Below are positions 6,807-6,876 of a stretch of DNA of 6,876 bases, piece after piece. The notes under the pieces are model-generated. The model ran no database searches and was not told where the DNA came from. It saw only the letters and a program-made list of their open reading frames with translations. Positions within the stretch are counted from its first letter, which is position 1, and each line of letters starts with the position of its first letter. The stretch is from Alphaproteobacteria bacterium. GTDB taxonomy: Bacteria; Pseudomonadota; Alphaproteobacteria; GCA-2731375. The DNA is taken from NCBI GenBank assembly GCA_028281075.1, contig JANQKO010000112.1, positions 1 to 6,876 of the forward strand. The letters are read 5' to 3'. A program made the position numbers and the translations under genes.

Positions 6807-6876
6807 TCAGGCCGCGGCGAACGCCCGGTTCCACGGCATCCAGGCCAGCAGCCGGGCCATGCCGTAGAAGCCGGTG
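6807..6876 (-). CDS. 3' end of a convergent gene, product unknown (cut by right edge)
   Basis: On the minus strand the frame ending in TGA at 6809-6807 is open to the window edge and encodes a 22-residue tail ending YGMARLLAWMPWNRAFAAA. Every complete codon of it ends in G or C, the same bias as the neighbouring real genes, and the stop falls just 18 bp beyond the stop of the ThDP gene, so a tail-to-tail gene pair is likely. The tail is too short to name a family, and a chance open frame in GC-rich DNA cannot be excluded. Confidence 0.5.
   Translation of the reverse strand, partial: TGFYGMARLLAWMPWNRAFAAA

Overview
The window is a dense, very GC-rich stretch (about 70% G+C by eye). Five plus-strand genes run head to tail and fill almost every base up to 6788. 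Codon third positions are almost all G or C. Gene content (a tripartite tricarboxylate transporter permease, ATP-dependent hydantoinase/oxoprolinase subunits, a class IV aminotransferase and an acetolactate-synthase-like ThDP enzyme) points to a metabolically versatile proteobacterium. A high-GC alphaproteobacterium of the Rhodospirillales or Hyphomicrobiales type is the most likely host, but this is inference and no marker gene is present.

Layout: 1-545 is the C-terminal part of a TctA-type transporter permease, cut by the left edge. 542-1486 is a class IV PLP aminotransferase close to branched-chain aminotransferases. 1499-3115 is a hydantoinase B/oxoprolinase-type subunit and 3112-5190 is the partner hydantoinase A-type ATPase subunit. 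5187-6788 is a ThDP-dependent enzyme of the acetolactate synthase/decarboxylase superfamily. The only gap between these genes is 12 bp, in front of hyuB. The other three junctions are 4-bp ATGA overlaps. After 6788 an 18-bp spacer precedes what looks like the 3' end of a convergent minus-strand gene running off the right edge. No RNA gene, mobile element, CRISPR array or internal promoter was seen.

Working together (inference): the tight packing suggests one transcript whose promoter lies left of the window. A simple reading is a catabolic cassette. The transporter imports a carboxylated or cyclic amide-like compound, and HyuA/HyuB opens or otherwise activates it using ATP. If the product is an amino acid, the aminotransferase would make the 2-oxo acid, and the ThDP enzyme would decarboxylate it or ligate it to another carbonyl compound. 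The substrate cannot be read from the sequence. The ThDP enzyme lacks the tryptophan typical of true acetohydroxyacid synthases, so valine/isoleucine biosynthesis is not the favoured explanation.
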